Positions 7,697 to 16,073 of a stretch of 64,000 bases of DNA are shown here, one piece after another. The stretch's first letter is position 1, and each line of letters begins with the position of its first letter. The stretch comes from Bog-756 sp963734395 (GTDB lineage Bacteria; Actinomycetota; Acidimicrobiia; Acidimicrobiales; RAAP-2): assembly GCA_963734395.1 (NCBI GenBank), contig CAVTGY010000002.1, positions 496,001-560,000 on the forward strand, in the 5' to 3' direction. Position numbers and translations under genes: made by a program. The notes beneath the pieces were generated by a model. That model had not been told where the DNA came from. It was given only the letters and a program-made list of their open reading frames with translations, and did no database searches.

Positions 7697-8523
7697 AACG
7701 CTGTCAAGACGACGTCGCGCAGGTTCCGCTGGGCCGCTGGTTGAAGACTGCATCCGAACATTCGTTGGTGCACCTCTCCGGGTTTGCGGGGGCCGCGTCG
7801 GCCATGCGCTACCGCAAGGTTGTCGAATACCAGCAACTCCCCGGGCTGCAAATCGACGGAAACCTCTACTTTTTCAATGCGAAGGCCATGACGCTGGAAG
7901 AACGACTGTTCGGCGTAGAGGCTGTCGAACTCCAACCCGCAGAGAAAGCCAGGTTCGAGTTTCACGCTCGGGAGGAACGGCGTCCTCCGGGCGATAGCGG
8001 CATCGACAAGACGTGCGAAACTTCCCTCGACATACCCCCGATCATCATCCCATGAGCCGTGAGTTCGCCCATAAGAGGTAAGACGATCGATCAATTCCCC
8101 GGGAGGCGGCCAGGAGCGCTGACTCAGGAGCGCTATCAAAGGCACCAGCCGGGTGACCGCCCGAACGCCCACAATGTCAGCTGGGATATGAAGGGCTGTG
8201 TATCGAGCAAATTCTTGTTCAATCTTCGGGTCAAGCGGTAGTCCGAAGTCGAAGTGCAATGTCTGAAAATCTCGGGTCTCTCCAGCATCCAGGGGCGGGA
8301 CTACGAATGCTCCGATGATTGACAGTGGAGGAAGACCGTTGCGACGCCGACACGAGTCAACGATGGAATCTGAGATCTCGTCCGCTTCACTGATCGTTCC
8401 GAAGGGACCGGCAACCCGAGCGAACCCGTTGGAGTTCAGTTCTTCGACTACGTCGCGCACCGGCCTATTCTGGCGCAAGCCTCCGACCCGGCGTGGCGGA
8501 GCCCTATCCAGTGTGGCCCCCAT
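7651..8523 (-). CDS. TauD/clavaminate synthase-like Fe(II)/2-oxoglutarate dioxygenase
   Basis: A 290-residue protein. The iron-binding triad is visible as TLHFDFG (His-X-Asp) and AVAHGRRGP (distal His), with LQPGELLVFDNL before it and EVHQRMFGC holding the Arg that usually binds 2-oxoglutarate. Such enzymes hydroxylate or desaturate small molecules, often amino-acid-derived. The ATG at 8523 is chosen because the open frame upstream is low-complexity and holds the 77-base repeat. The substrate is unknown; the neighbour at 7034 may be a second oxygenase. Confidence 0.75.
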   Translation of the reverse strand: MGATLDRAPPRRVGGLRQNRPVRDVVEELNSNGFARVAGPFGTISEADEISDSIVDSCRRRNGLPPLSIIGAFVVPPLDAGETRDFQTLHFDFGLPLDPKIEQEFARYTALHIPADIVGVRAVTRLVPLIALLSQRSWPPPGELIDRLTSYGRTHGSWDDDRGYVEGSFARLVDAAIARRTPFLPSVKLEPGFLCGLEFDSLYAEQSFFQRHGLRIEKVEVSVDLQPGELLVFDNLAVAHGRRGPRKPGEVHQRMFGCSLQPAAQRNLRDVVLTAFYAGQPAAMSITSMP

Positions 8524-8830
8524 GGATATCCCATACCACCGCCGTCGGCGAGATACCCAGGACTGCCCCCTACCTACAGGCACGAGTGGGGCACCCGTAC
8601 CCAAGGGTATCCGGCAGTTGCGAGCGGTCGCCCTATGGCTTCCAGGTTGGCCGCACTCCCGGGCGCTTCTCGTCGGCGTATACGTCGATCGAAGGATCAA
8701 GCCCGATGGCGGACGGGTCTCGACGCCCGGTGGCGGCGAGTACGAACTCCAGTGGATCGCCGGAGATCTCTGGGCCTCCGTCCAAACGTATCGGGTCGCC
8801 TTGACTTTTGTGATTCTGACCCCTCCTGAT
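8524..8830. other. Gene-free stretch, 307 bases
   Basis: No supported gene. It holds one copy of the 77-base repeat at 8579-8655; the rest shows only short frames without family features. Confidence 0.5.
8579..8655 (+). repeat. 77-base dispersed repeat, copy 1
   Basis: Starts ggcacgagtggggcaccc and contains gttgcgagcggtcgcc and ctatggcttc. About 85 percent identical by eye to 31106-31182, with one gap. In copy 2 the unit lies directly after an HP-B-like segment, so it is probably the 3' extension of that family. Confidence 0.75.
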
Positions 8831-10414
8831 TCAGCGATCTATTATCGCAATCAAGGCTCGGGCGTACGAATCAGCCGTTACGCTTTGCCCTTTCGGAGTC
8901 AGGCAGACTTGGAATGTTGGGGGCGGCCCTAGCGCTTGGAAATAGCGAAGCGAGCTTGGTCGAAACTCGCCCAACTGATCTTCAACTGCGTCACGGAGTC
9001 TCAATGCGAATGAGTAACTAACCCCGGGTTGAGTCAGTAGCGCTACATACACTTCGCAGGCAAGGTCCCTTTCTGGCACTCGGTTTCCGTTGACAAAGAG
9101 CTGAGCGTCGTCTCGAACGTAGGAGCTCATGGCTCGCCCATTCGTCAAACCGAACCCCGTCGCAACGGCCACCTGGAGGGTCAGAAAGACAGCCAACCCA
9201 GCCAGCGCGATCCATGTGAATCGTCGACCGTTCGTCGCTGACGTACGAAGCGGTGGAACATTCGCCCACGCGTAGATAACGATTCCCGTCAGAAGAATGA
9301 GGTTCACGAGAAGGTAACGATTACTGATCGCATCGGTGGATCCCAAGCCACTGCGGCCGAGGGTGATTTGAGCGTCGGTAAGCAGAGCGAAGGCGATCAA
9401 CAGGAGTGGCAGGGGTATACGCTCCCTAGACTTCCGGTACCGCCAGGACTGCACAACAATGAATAACGCGACAGCAAACAGGGCTACACCGACTATCTCG
9501 AAGCGGACCACGTTCCGTACCGGAGTCCCAATGATGACGCCCCCACCGGGGATGACATTGCCAATGAGAACGACGAAGTAGCGCAATGCTTCCACGGGAT
9601 GGTGTAAGGCGACTCTGGGAGAGCACACTGACGAGGGTAAGCATCCATTCTGAGTAAAGTTGTAACCGCGGAAGTACACTGCACTAGTGCCAATCGCGGC
9701 GACCAACCACACACTGCTTTCGACAAGAGCTCGACGTACCGATCGAACATCCCACAGGATGCAGATCACGCCCAAGGGCCAACAGAGAAACCCTTGTATG
9801 GACGCCAGCGAGGCGGCCACGGCCAACACGACGCCAATTGCGAACCACAGTCTTCTGCGTCGGTCGTTCGGCACGAGAAGGACTACCAACATCCAAATGA
9901 AGAAGAAGACGGTCAGAAACCCCCAGAGATGGGATGCCCAGAGGCTGTCTTGGACGTCGGCCAAGCTGAACCAAATAGCACCGATGACGAGGACCGGGGC
10001 CGGGGTGAGTGGTCTGTCGAAATAGTGACGAACGAGTAGTAACAAACCGGCATATGAAGCGATGTAAAGGGCGGCACTCAAGAAGATCGCCGAGCGCAGA
10101 TCAAGCCCGTCGGCGAATCCGAAGAAAACGTTGATCAGGTTGCTGAAGAAGTAGCGCGATTCGGTGTATTGCCCCCAAAGCTGGCCCAGTGACAGCTGGC
10201 CGTGGAGAGCCGCATGGACGATCGGGGTGAAGGCCCAATCGTCCCAGTAGAAGGCGTTAGTCGCATATTTGCCGATGAAGAGCAGATAAAGGATCGGACA
10301 CACACTTGCTGCCGTGACAGTCAAGAGTGAATTGTGCTGTACTGCCCATGCCGCAGGCTTCCCTTGGCGTTGCTCTGCGCGCTGCACAGCAGAAGCATCG
10401 CTAACAATCGCCAT
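8831..10414 (-). CDS. Polytopic membrane protein (glycosyltransferase-like topology)
   Basis: A 527-residue protein with about ten hydrophobic segments, including SLLTVTAASVCPILYLLFIG, ALYIASYAGLLLLV and LFAVALFIVVQSW. The first loop after helix 1 has YWDDWAFTP, reminiscent of the acidic loop of GT-C membrane glycosyltransferases, but no definite motif is present; a soluble tail of about 110 residues follows. The ATG at 10414 (MAIVSDASAVQ) is preferred to upstream starts, which would run through an HP-A repeat. Function not assigned. Confidence 0.7.
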   Translation of the reverse strand: MAIVSDASAVQRAEQRQGKPAAWAVQHNSLLTVTAASVCPILYLLFIGKYATNAFYWDDWAFTPIVHAALHGQLSLGQLWGQYTESRYFFSNLINVFFGFADGLDLRSAIFLSAALYIASYAGLLLLVRHYFDRPLTPAPVLVIGAIWFSLADVQDSLWASHLWGFLTVFFFIWMLVVLLVPNDRRRRLWFAIGVVLAVAASLASIQGFLCWPLGVICILWDVRSVRRALVESSVWLVAAIGTSAVYFRGYNFTQNGCLPSSVCSPRVALHHPVEALRYFVVLIGNVIPGGGVIIGTPVRNVVRFEIVGVALFAVALFIVVQSWRYRKSRERIPLPLLLIAFALLTDAQITLGRSGLGSTDAISNRYLLVNLILLTGIVIYAWANVPPLRTSATNGRRFTWIALAGLAVFLTLQVAVATGFGLTNGRAMSSYVRDDAQLFVNGNRVPERDLACEVYVALLTQPGVSYSFALRLRDAVEDQLGEFRPSSLRYFQALGPPPTFQVCLTPKGQSVTADSYARALIAIIDR

Positions 10415-10449
10415 GTTTGCAATCGGTCGACCCTGGTGCGGCGCACAAT

Positions 10450-10476
10450 GCCCCCTATCACCGGCTGAGGGTCGCA
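10450..10476 (+). repeat. HP-A hairpin repeat copy
   Basis: Reads gccccctatcaccggctgag then ggtcgc. It lies just upstream of the membrane-protein start at 10414. Same core as the copy at 17694. Confidence 0.55.
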
Positions 10477-10688
10477 TGTCTTTCGCTAGGAAGCGATCTG
10501 TGCTCGCGCTCCGCGAACTGCCCATGATCGGCACTTACATGGCAACCCAAATGGCGTCAGATGTGAAGAGGTTGAACACTCCAGGCAGAACTGGCTTGAT
10601 AGGACCGGCCTGACGCTATGACCAGACTGAACCATCGTCTGGCCAACCAGGCCGAGCATCATCGCCGCTGTCCTGGCACAATGCGCTC

Positions 10689-11429
10689 GTGCCCCAAAAC
10701 GTGTTCGTCGGTCAGATTGCCGAGTTCTACGACGCGACGTCGACCGAAATGTACGACCCGGTGGTACTTGACCCCGCCGTCGACTTCCTCGCTGACCTCA
10801 ATGAAAGCGTCGGTGGGGGTCCTGCCCTTGAGCTGGGGATCGGCACCGGCAGGGTCGGGCTGCCGCTAAGTCAACGCGGCGTCGCCGTGCACGGCATCGA
10901 GATCTCGGCCGACATGGTCGCTCAGCTCAAAGCCAAGCCGGGGGCCGATCGTGTCGGGGTGACCGTGGGCGACTTCGCCACAGCCAAGGTGGAGGGGGCT
11001 TTCACGTTAGCCTTCCTTGTCTTCGACACCATCACGAACCTGCTAACCCAGGACGAGCAGGTCGAATGCTTCAAGAACGTGGCCGAACACCTCGAGCCGG
11101 GCGGGTGCTTCGTGATTGAGCTGTGGATCCCCGATCTGCAAAAGCTCGTTCCCGGTGAGCACATCCGCGCCTTCACTGTGACTGCCGAACGCCTGGGATT
11201 TGACGAGTACGACGTGGCGGCCCAACGGGTCACTTCCCACCACTACTGGCTGAGCGGAGACCGGCTTACCTCATTCTCCTCGCAACACCGCTACTTGTGG
11301 CCGTCCGAACTCGACCTCATGGCCCGCCTTGCCGGCATGACGCTTCGGGAGCGCTGGGGCGACTGGGATCGCCAAGCCTTCACCAGTGAGAGCGCCAAAC
11401 ACATTTCCGTTTGGGAGAAGACCGCCTAG
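10689..11429 (+). CDS. Class I SAM-dependent methyltransferase
   Basis: A 246-residue methyltransferase. Motif I is ALELGIGTGRVGLPL (about residues 46-60), the acidic end of strand 2 is GIEISADMV, and the post-I region is GVTVGDFATAKVEGAFTLAF. AEHLEPGGCFVIELW matches the usual motif III region. The start is GTG 10689. It is a single gene; the methyl acceptor is unknown. Confidence 0.9.
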   Translation: MPQNVFVGQIAEFYDATSTEMYDPVVLDPAVDFLADLNESVGGGPALELGIGTGRVGLPLSQRGVAVHGIEISADMVAQLKAKPGADRVGVTVGDFATAKVEGAFTLAFLVFDTITNLLTQDEQVECFKNVAEHLEPGGCFVIELWIPDLQKLVPGEHIRAFTVTAERLGFDEYDVAAQRVTSHHYWLSGDRLTSFSSQHRYLWPSELDLMARLAGMTLRERWGDWDRQAFTSESAKHISVWEKTA

Positions 11430-11526
11430 ACATCCCGCGCCATTGGGAAGCGTGTTCGGAGGGTCGGGCTGAGGTCACAGCAATCTGTCACCAGAGCCTT
11501 CACTATCCCTGTCCACCGGATATGCC

Positions 11527-11554
11527 CTGCCCCGGACACCGGGAGGGGGACACC
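11527..11554 (+). repeat. HP-A hairpin repeat copy
   Basis: Reads ctgccccggacaccgggagg then gggacac. The outer C-run and G-run can pair around CACCGG. It is close in sequence to the copy at 33451. Confidence 0.7.
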
Positions 11555-11584
11555 CTTCAGAATGGTGGCTCCTGGTCGTATGCC

Positions 11585-11821
11585 CTACTCGGCGGGGTGA
11601 GACCTCGGGTGAGGCGGAGCGCCGTGGTGTGGGGGCTGGTGGGGTCGCGTTGGGTCTGGCCCCCGGTAGCCCAGCTTCCGGAGAATCCACAGACCGAGTC
11701 GACTGGGCTTCTCGGCTTCCTGTGCGGCCTTGGCTTCGGCTTCGTGACCGCCAGTGACGTGAAAGTCCCTGCCCGTCCAGCCCTGGCGGTACTTGGCTGT
11801 GCCGTTCCACGGTTTGGCCAT
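11585..11821 (-). CDS. Possible small hypothetical protein
   Basis: A 78-residue reading frame starting MAKPWNGTAKYRQGWTGRDF, with an Ala/Glu-rich stretch and LGLWILRKLGYRG. GGAGG lies only one base before the ATG, too close for a normal start, and the C-terminus is Pro/His-rich like a shadow frame. Weak evidence; it may not be a gene. Confidence 0.3.
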   Translation of the reverse strand: MAKPWNGTAKYRQGWTGRDFHVTGGHEAEAKAAQEAEKPSRLGLWILRKLGYRGPDPTRPHQPPHHGAPPHPRSHPAE

Positions 11822-12009
11822 CCCTCCAGTATGGCCCCAGGCATCGCCGACATGGCGGTGACGCTGAAGTCGCCGAGCGACGGGCTGAAACCTCGGCGTT
11901 TGCACGTCCGGTTCTTGGGGTGCCGGAATGGCATGGGGTGTGCCTAGGTGTGCTGGTCGATGTCGGAGTGAGTTGCCGCTTGACTGATCGCCCTAGCTGC
12001 GAGCCAGAC

Positions 12010-12037
12010 CGCCCCTGCACAAGGTGGGGCGTTATTT
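12010..12037 (+). terminator. Hairpin followed by a T-rich tail
   Basis: CGCCCC (12010-12015) pairs with GGGGCG (12026-12031) across a 10-base loop, and TTATTT follows. It has terminator form, but no plus-strand gene ends nearby, and the ggggcgttat end recalls HP-A repeats, so it may be a variant copy. Confidence 0.4.
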
Positions 12038-12277
12038 AACTTTGCCTGTGCGTAACGCCGGGTGGGGTGATGGCTGAGCGGCGAGGATCCTGGGGGCGAT
12101 GTAACCGGCATTATCGGGCGGTAACGGGCTGGGTGGGGACCCCGCAAAGCTCTGTCCAGTGGCCTCGTGCAGGCGTTCGCAATCCCCCAACAACTCGGGC
12201 CGCAATTCCGCCCCACGATGGAGCGTCCGCCGACGTTTCCGAGCGTCCGCTTCGATCGCGGGCAAGAATGGAAGCCG

Positions 12278-13669
12278 ATGAGCGAGCCCCCTAAGACCCT
12301 TTATGCGACCACCAGCGATGGCTTGCATATCGCCTATCAAGTCGAAGGGGCAGGTCCATTGGACTTGGTCAGTGCCGGCGATGGGACCCTCTTTTCCATT
12401 GATGCCACCGATGAACAACCACGATGGCAGCAATGGGTTGACCGTTTGGCCTCATTTTCCCGCATCATCCGCTTCGACCTTCGAGGAGTGGGGTTGTCGG
12501 ACCCGGTGGGTTCGGCAGAGCCCCCGACGATTGAACACTGGGCAGCCGATGCCTTCGCTGTCATGGACAGTGTGGGTGTCGACCAGGCAGCCATTCTCGG
12601 GTGCTCCATGAACGGACTCCTCGCGATGCTTCTGGCTGCCAGCCATCCAGAACGAGTTCGGGGCTTGGTGCTCGTGAATGCCTACGCCCGCGTCCTGCAG
12701 GATCACGATTACCCGATCGGCTATCCCTCTTACGTCGTCGAGCAGTTCATCGGAGACTTGACCGAGCCGGGAGCCGATCCGACCGACTCCGCAGCGGCCT
12801 CCCGAGATGCACAAATGTTCGATGCCTCTGCCGGTGATCTCCCCTACATGGCTCCGAGCTTGACCTCCGACGCTGCCTTCGCTTCGTGGTGGGACCGGGC
12901 CAGCCACCGTGGCGCCAGCCCCGCCGCGTCGCGAGCCGTTTGGCGCGTAGCAGTTGGGACGGACCTCCGAGCCGCCCTTCCTTTGATTACCGTGCCTACG
13001 TTGGTGGTGCACAGCACGAGAGACGCCTTTGTTCCTGTTGAATGGGGGCGTTACCTCGCTGAGCACATCCCCAATGCACAACTCGTTGAACTCGATACTG
13101 CCGACCATGTGCCGTGGACAAGCGACGCCGACTTTGCGGGCGAGATCGAAGAATTCCTGACGGGGACGCGCCAGCTTGCTCCTTCGAGTCGGATGCTCGC
13201 GACGGTGCTTTTCACAGACATCGTTGGTTCCACAGAGCACGCCACCACCCTCGGAGACCGATCTTGGAAAGACCTCCTCGAGAACCACGACAGGGCTGTC
13301 GAGCGCCAGCTCCGCCGTTATGGAGGACAATTGGTGAAGCAGACGGGTGACGGCGTCCTCGCGATATTCGACGGCCCGGCGAGAGCCGTACAATGCGCTG
13401 GCGCAATCCGGGAAGCCCTACAGCAGTTGGGCGTGCAGATTAGGGCAGGCCTCCATACGGGTGAAGTCGAACGCCGCGGCGAAGACCTATCTGGCGTAGC
13501 CGTGCATTTGGCTCAGCGTGTGCAGGGCCGAGCTGAGCCAGGTGAGATCCTTGTGTCCAGGACAGTCGTCGACTTGGTTGCCGGATCGGACCTTCGTTTC
13601 GAGGACAAAGGTGAGCACGAGCTCAAGGGTGTTCCTGGCTCCTGGAGGCTCTTCACCGTAAGCGACTGA
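12278..13669 (+). CDS. Alpha/beta hydrolase fused to a class III adenylate/guanylate cyclase
   Basis: A 463-residue two-domain protein. Residues about 1-290 form an alpha/beta hydrolase: IRFDLRGVGLSDP, the nucleophile elbow GCSMNG, and the late DTADHVPW with the likely catalytic His. Residues about 300-463 form a class III nucleotide cyclase domain: LATVLFTDIVGSTEHA (metal Asp), LVKQTGDGVLAIFDGP (second metal Asp), and GLHTGEVERRGEDLSGVAVH. The usual purine-binding residues cannot be judged by eye. The start ATG 12278 (MSEPPK) follows GGAAG. The hydrolase part may be the sensor controlling cAMP production; this is inference from the fusion. Confidence 0.9.
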   Translation: MSEPPKTLYATTSDGLHIAYQVEGAGPLDLVSAGDGTLFSIDATDEQPRWQQWVDRLASFSRIIRFDLRGVGLSDPVGSAEPPTIEHWAADAFAVMDSVGVDQAAILGCSMNGLLAMLLAASHPERVRGLVLVNAYARVLQDHDYPIGYPSYVVEQFIGDLTEPGADPTDSAAASRDAQMFDASAGDLPYMAPSLTSDAAFASWWDRASHRGASPAASRAVWRVAVGTDLRAALPLITVPTLVVHSTRDAFVPVEWGRYLAEHIPNAQLVELDTADHVPWTSDADFAGEIEEFLTGTRQLAPSSRMLATVLFTDIVGSTEHATTLGDRSWKDLLENHDRAVERQLRRYGGQLVKQTGDGVLAIFDGPARAVQCAGAIREALQQLGVQIRAGLHTGEVERRGEDLSGVAVHLAQRVQGRAEPGEILVSRTVVDLVAGSDLRFEDKGEHELKGVPGSWRLFTVSD

Positions 13670-13799
13670 CAGGCCGAGCCGGCCCGTATCCGCATCTCCG
13701 ACCCTTGGCGCAATGTGCTGTTATCGCGCCCCCGAACTCACGACGGCCAAGGGCAACAGACCATCCCATAACGCGCGGCTCGGACCATCGGTGGGGGTG

Positions 13800-13819
13800 C
13801 CACTGAACACTGTCAGTGG
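13800..13819. terminator. Perfect 7-base hairpin
   Basis: CCACTGA (13800-13806) and TCAGTGG (13813-13819) enclose a 6-base loop, 131 bases after the cyclase stop and 89 before the OsmC start. There is no T-run, so it is a structure of unknown role. Confidence 0.4.
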
Positions 13820-13907
13820 GATACCGATTTCCCACAGAGCTGCTTTGGCCTAGGTCGATCTGCCGACGCACAGGTATTGTGCGGAATCGTGGACGAACGG
13901 AGACCCG

Positions 13908-14405
13908 ATGGACAGCGGTGAGCTGAAGGCCATGCAGGCTCCCATCAAGGAGCGATATAGGGAACAACCGGAGGCTGCGGTTGTGACACTCAAAGCTGAA
14001 GGTCAACTGGGTGACGACCTCTCGTGCTCGGTACAAACAGGGCGGGCGCTGGTCGAAGCTGGGCTTCATCCAGCTACGGGGGGCGATGGCACTCAGGCTT
14101 GTTCCGGAGACATGTTGCTCCAGGCACTCGCCGCGTGCGCAGGGGTCACGATGCGCTCAGTAGCTACTGCGCTTGGGATCACTGCAGTAGGCACGGTTCG
14201 AGCCGAAGGCGACTTGGACTTTCGTGGGACGCTGGGTGTCGACAAGTCGGCACCGGTTGGATTCTCAGATATTCGCCTGTCTTTCGATGTCCAGAGTGAC
14301 GCCTCGGAGGAGCAACTCGCCATGTTGCTGCGCCTGACCGAGCGGTACTGCGTGGTACTCCAAACGCTGACGAAGAGCCCCAGGCTGACAGCTTCGATTG
14401 GCTGA
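13908..14405 (+). CDS. OsmC family protein
   Basis: A 165-residue OsmC/Ohr-like protein. The two family cysteines are seen in ALAACAGVTM and ERYCVVLQTL, with QACSGDMLLQALAACAG forming the central helix and the ending SPRLTASIG as usual. OsmC-type proteins reduce organic hydroperoxides through these cysteines. GGAG sits five bases before the ATG at 13908. It is a single gene. Confidence 0.9.
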   Translation: MDSGELKAMQAPIKERYREQPEAAVVTLKAEGQLGDDLSCSVQTGRALVEAGLHPATGGDGTQACSGDMLLQALAACAGVTMRSVATALGITAVGTVRAEGDLDFRGTLGVDKSAPVGFSDIRLSFDVQSDASEEQLAMLLRLTERYCVVLQTLTKSPRLTASIG

Positions 14406-14485
14406 GCCGTGTCGAAATTTGAGGACCGTAGGCTTGTCAGCTCGTGCTGCCAGCTGAAACAGCGACCTTCCGTTCGGGGCTAAAT

Positions 14486-14516
14486 ATCCCAGATCACCGG
14501 CTCAGGGAGCGTTATC
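14486..14516 (+). repeat. HP-A hairpin repeat copy
   Basis: Reads tcccagatcaccggctcagg then gagcgttatc. It shares the GCGTTATC tail with copies at 19675 and 34672. Confidence 0.65.
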
Positions 14517-14665
14517 TGGCAACGCGTGCTTGCTGACCGCGAGCTGCCATACTCCGGCACACATTCGGGCGTGTGGATAACTGCCAGTTGCGCAGCGGGC
14601 TCCTTGTCATTGAGGCTTACTTCAAAGGAGGGTGGATCTAAGTCTGAAGGTAAACAATGAGTGAC

Positions 14666-14689
14666 AAATCACCACATGTGGGGTGATTT
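14666..14689. promoter_or_regulatory. Palindrome upstream of the PhoU-like gene
   Basis: AAATCACC (14666-14673) and GGTGATTT (14682-14689) are perfect inverted arms around acatgtgg, and the centre also contains CCACATGTGG. It lies 39 bases before the PhoU-like start and looks like an operator. It does not match the classical actinobacterial PHO box direct repeat. Confidence 0.6.
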
Positions 14690-14727
14690 CGGATGAAATC
14701 CCTTGTCGTGGGTAATCTTCGTGTGAC

Positions 14728-15351
14728 ATGCCGCCCCACTCACCTCGACTCGAAGCCATCGACCAGAAGGTCCTGCTTCTCTTCGCACTGGTTTCCGAGG
14801 CGCTATCCAAAGCCGCCGACGCCCTCCTCGGTGGTGAATTGCTCTTGGGTCAAGAGGTGATCGACGGGGACCAGGCCGTTGACGCCCTAACCGCCGAAGT
14901 GGAACTGCTCATATGGGAGGAACTGCAGGAACCACCAGTCCAAGGTGACGAGCTGCGTTACCTAGTCGGCCTACTTCTCATCATTCCGGAGCTGGAGCGA
15001 AGCGCCGATTTGGCCGAACATGTAGCCCAGCGGGCCGTCGACAACTTGGGCACTTCCATGAGTCCCCGGAGCCGAGGGATAGTCCAGCTCATGACCGAGG
15101 TCGCCACCGAGATGTGGCATGAGGCTGCGGGTGCCTTCGGTGAGCGAAAGCGGATCGGCGACCGCCTGGCCAAGGCAGACGAGGAGATGGACGTTCTCCA
15201 CAACAGTCTGACCCGCGAGGTTGAGGCGGAGGAGATGTCGGTCACCATTGCCGCTCAGGTCACCCTTTTGGCTCGCTTCTACGAACGGTTGGGCGACCAT
15301 GCGGTCAATCTCGCTCGCCGCATCGAGCTGTTGGCAGATTCGCGTCCCTGA
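14728..15351 (+). CDS. PhoU-like phosphate regulatory protein
   Basis: A 207-residue all-helical protein with two PhoU repeats: LEAIDQKVLLLFALVSEALS with LGQEVIDGDQAVDALTAEVE, and VQLMTEVATEMWHEAAGAF with LAKADEEMDVLHNSL. The metal-binding-type ending LLARFYERLGDHAVNLARRI is a strong family marker. PhoU proteins restrain PstSCAB/PhoR signalling, but no pst or pho genes are nearby, so it is an orphan here. Confidence 0.88.
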   Translation: MPPHSPRLEAIDQKVLLLFALVSEALSKAADALLGGELLLGQEVIDGDQAVDALTAEVELLIWEELQEPPVQGDELRYLVGLLLIIPELERSADLAEHVAQRAVDNLGTSMSPRSRGIVQLMTEVATEMWHEAAGAFGERKRIGDRLAKADEEMDVLHNSLTREVEAEEMSVTIAAQVTLLARFYERLGDHAVNLARRIELLADSRP

Positions 15352-16052
15352 CTAATCTGACTCCCCCCTGTTCATCGAGCGTTCACTCTCCCGCAATGAT
15401 CTGTTGCCACCAGCTTGGTACAACTGACAGTGGTCCGGGGATGCGGGCGGAACCGGCGTCGACGGGCCATAGGGTCGAGACTCCGCCGTGCCACATCCCC
15501 CGGTATGGCGGAGTCTCCCCGTCCACTTCCACATATAGTGGGTCAGTTTGAAAAACGGCCCGAGCCGTCGACGGTTCCAGCGTTTGGGTCGTGGACCGTG
15601 GGACACCTGGCCTCGTTTAGAAGCTCTGGCCGGACCGATTACGACGCCCACCTGGAGACGGTTACCGTCAGAATATGGGCAAGAAGGTGAACATCCAGGT
15701 CGGCGGAGAAACGGGAAGTCAGCATCGGTAGTCGTGCCTATCCTGCGGGACGATGGGACAGTGGAGTTGTCAGACCGTTGCGGTGATGGCCGGGGAGGCG
15801 CACGAAGATCAGAACTGTGACGAGGCACACGGAGAACAGCACCGTGATGAGGATCTAGACGAGATTCTCCAGAATCTGACGATTCCGATTCAGAGCGACC
15901 CACTCCCTCCACGTGACAACCCATTGCCAGCGGACTAGACCGTAGGTATCTGCCGGGCCGCTGGCCGGGGAGGAGTCGGGCAACTGTCCGGCTGGTCCGG
16001 TGGTGTCGTTGCATGCTGGGCCCTGAGCAGAGGTGTGGTAGTTCCTCGGCCG
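15352..16052. other. Gene-poor stretch, about 700 bases
   Basis: No supported gene on either strand. It contains a strong hairpin (15477-15517). On the minus strand near 15800-15870 there is a hydrophobic run (ILITVLFSVCLVTVLIFV) interrupted upstream by a stop, perhaps a remnant of a small membrane protein. An 18-codon frame MGKKVNIQVGGETGSQHR starts at 15674 and is too short to call. Confidence 0.45.
15477..15517. repeat. Perfect 11-base inverted repeat
   Basis: GAGACTCCGCC (15477-15487) and GGCGGAGTCTC (15507-15517) enclose a 19-base loop that contains ccccggt. It could form a stable RNA hairpin 126 bases after the PhoU-like stop. Confidence 0.65.
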
Positions 16053-16055
16053 GAC

Positions 16056-16073
16056 TGTCCCCGATCACCCGGG
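16056..16073 (+). repeat. HP-A repeat half-copy at the HAD gene start
   Basis: Reads tgtccccgatcacccggg, nearly identical to the left half of the copy at 37511. It ends exactly where the HAD protein sequence GLDLDNTL begins. Confidence 0.55.

Larger units (their letters stand above)
11430..12277. other. Long stretch with no confident gene
   Basis: 848 bases between the methyltransferase and the hydrolase-cyclase. It contains an HP-A copy, one weak minus-strand reading frame (11585-11821) and a terminator-like hairpin at 12010-12031. Nothing else is supported. Confidence 0.5.
14406..14727. other. Intergenic stretch with repeat and palindrome
   Basis: 322 bases between the OsmC and PhoU-like genes. 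It holds an HP-A copy and the 24-base palindrome; no gene is supported. Confidence 0.5.

Noticed and set aside
11475..12020. 181-codon minus-strand reading frame
   Set aside because: Ser/Pro/Arg-rich and passes through an HP-A repeat; no family features.
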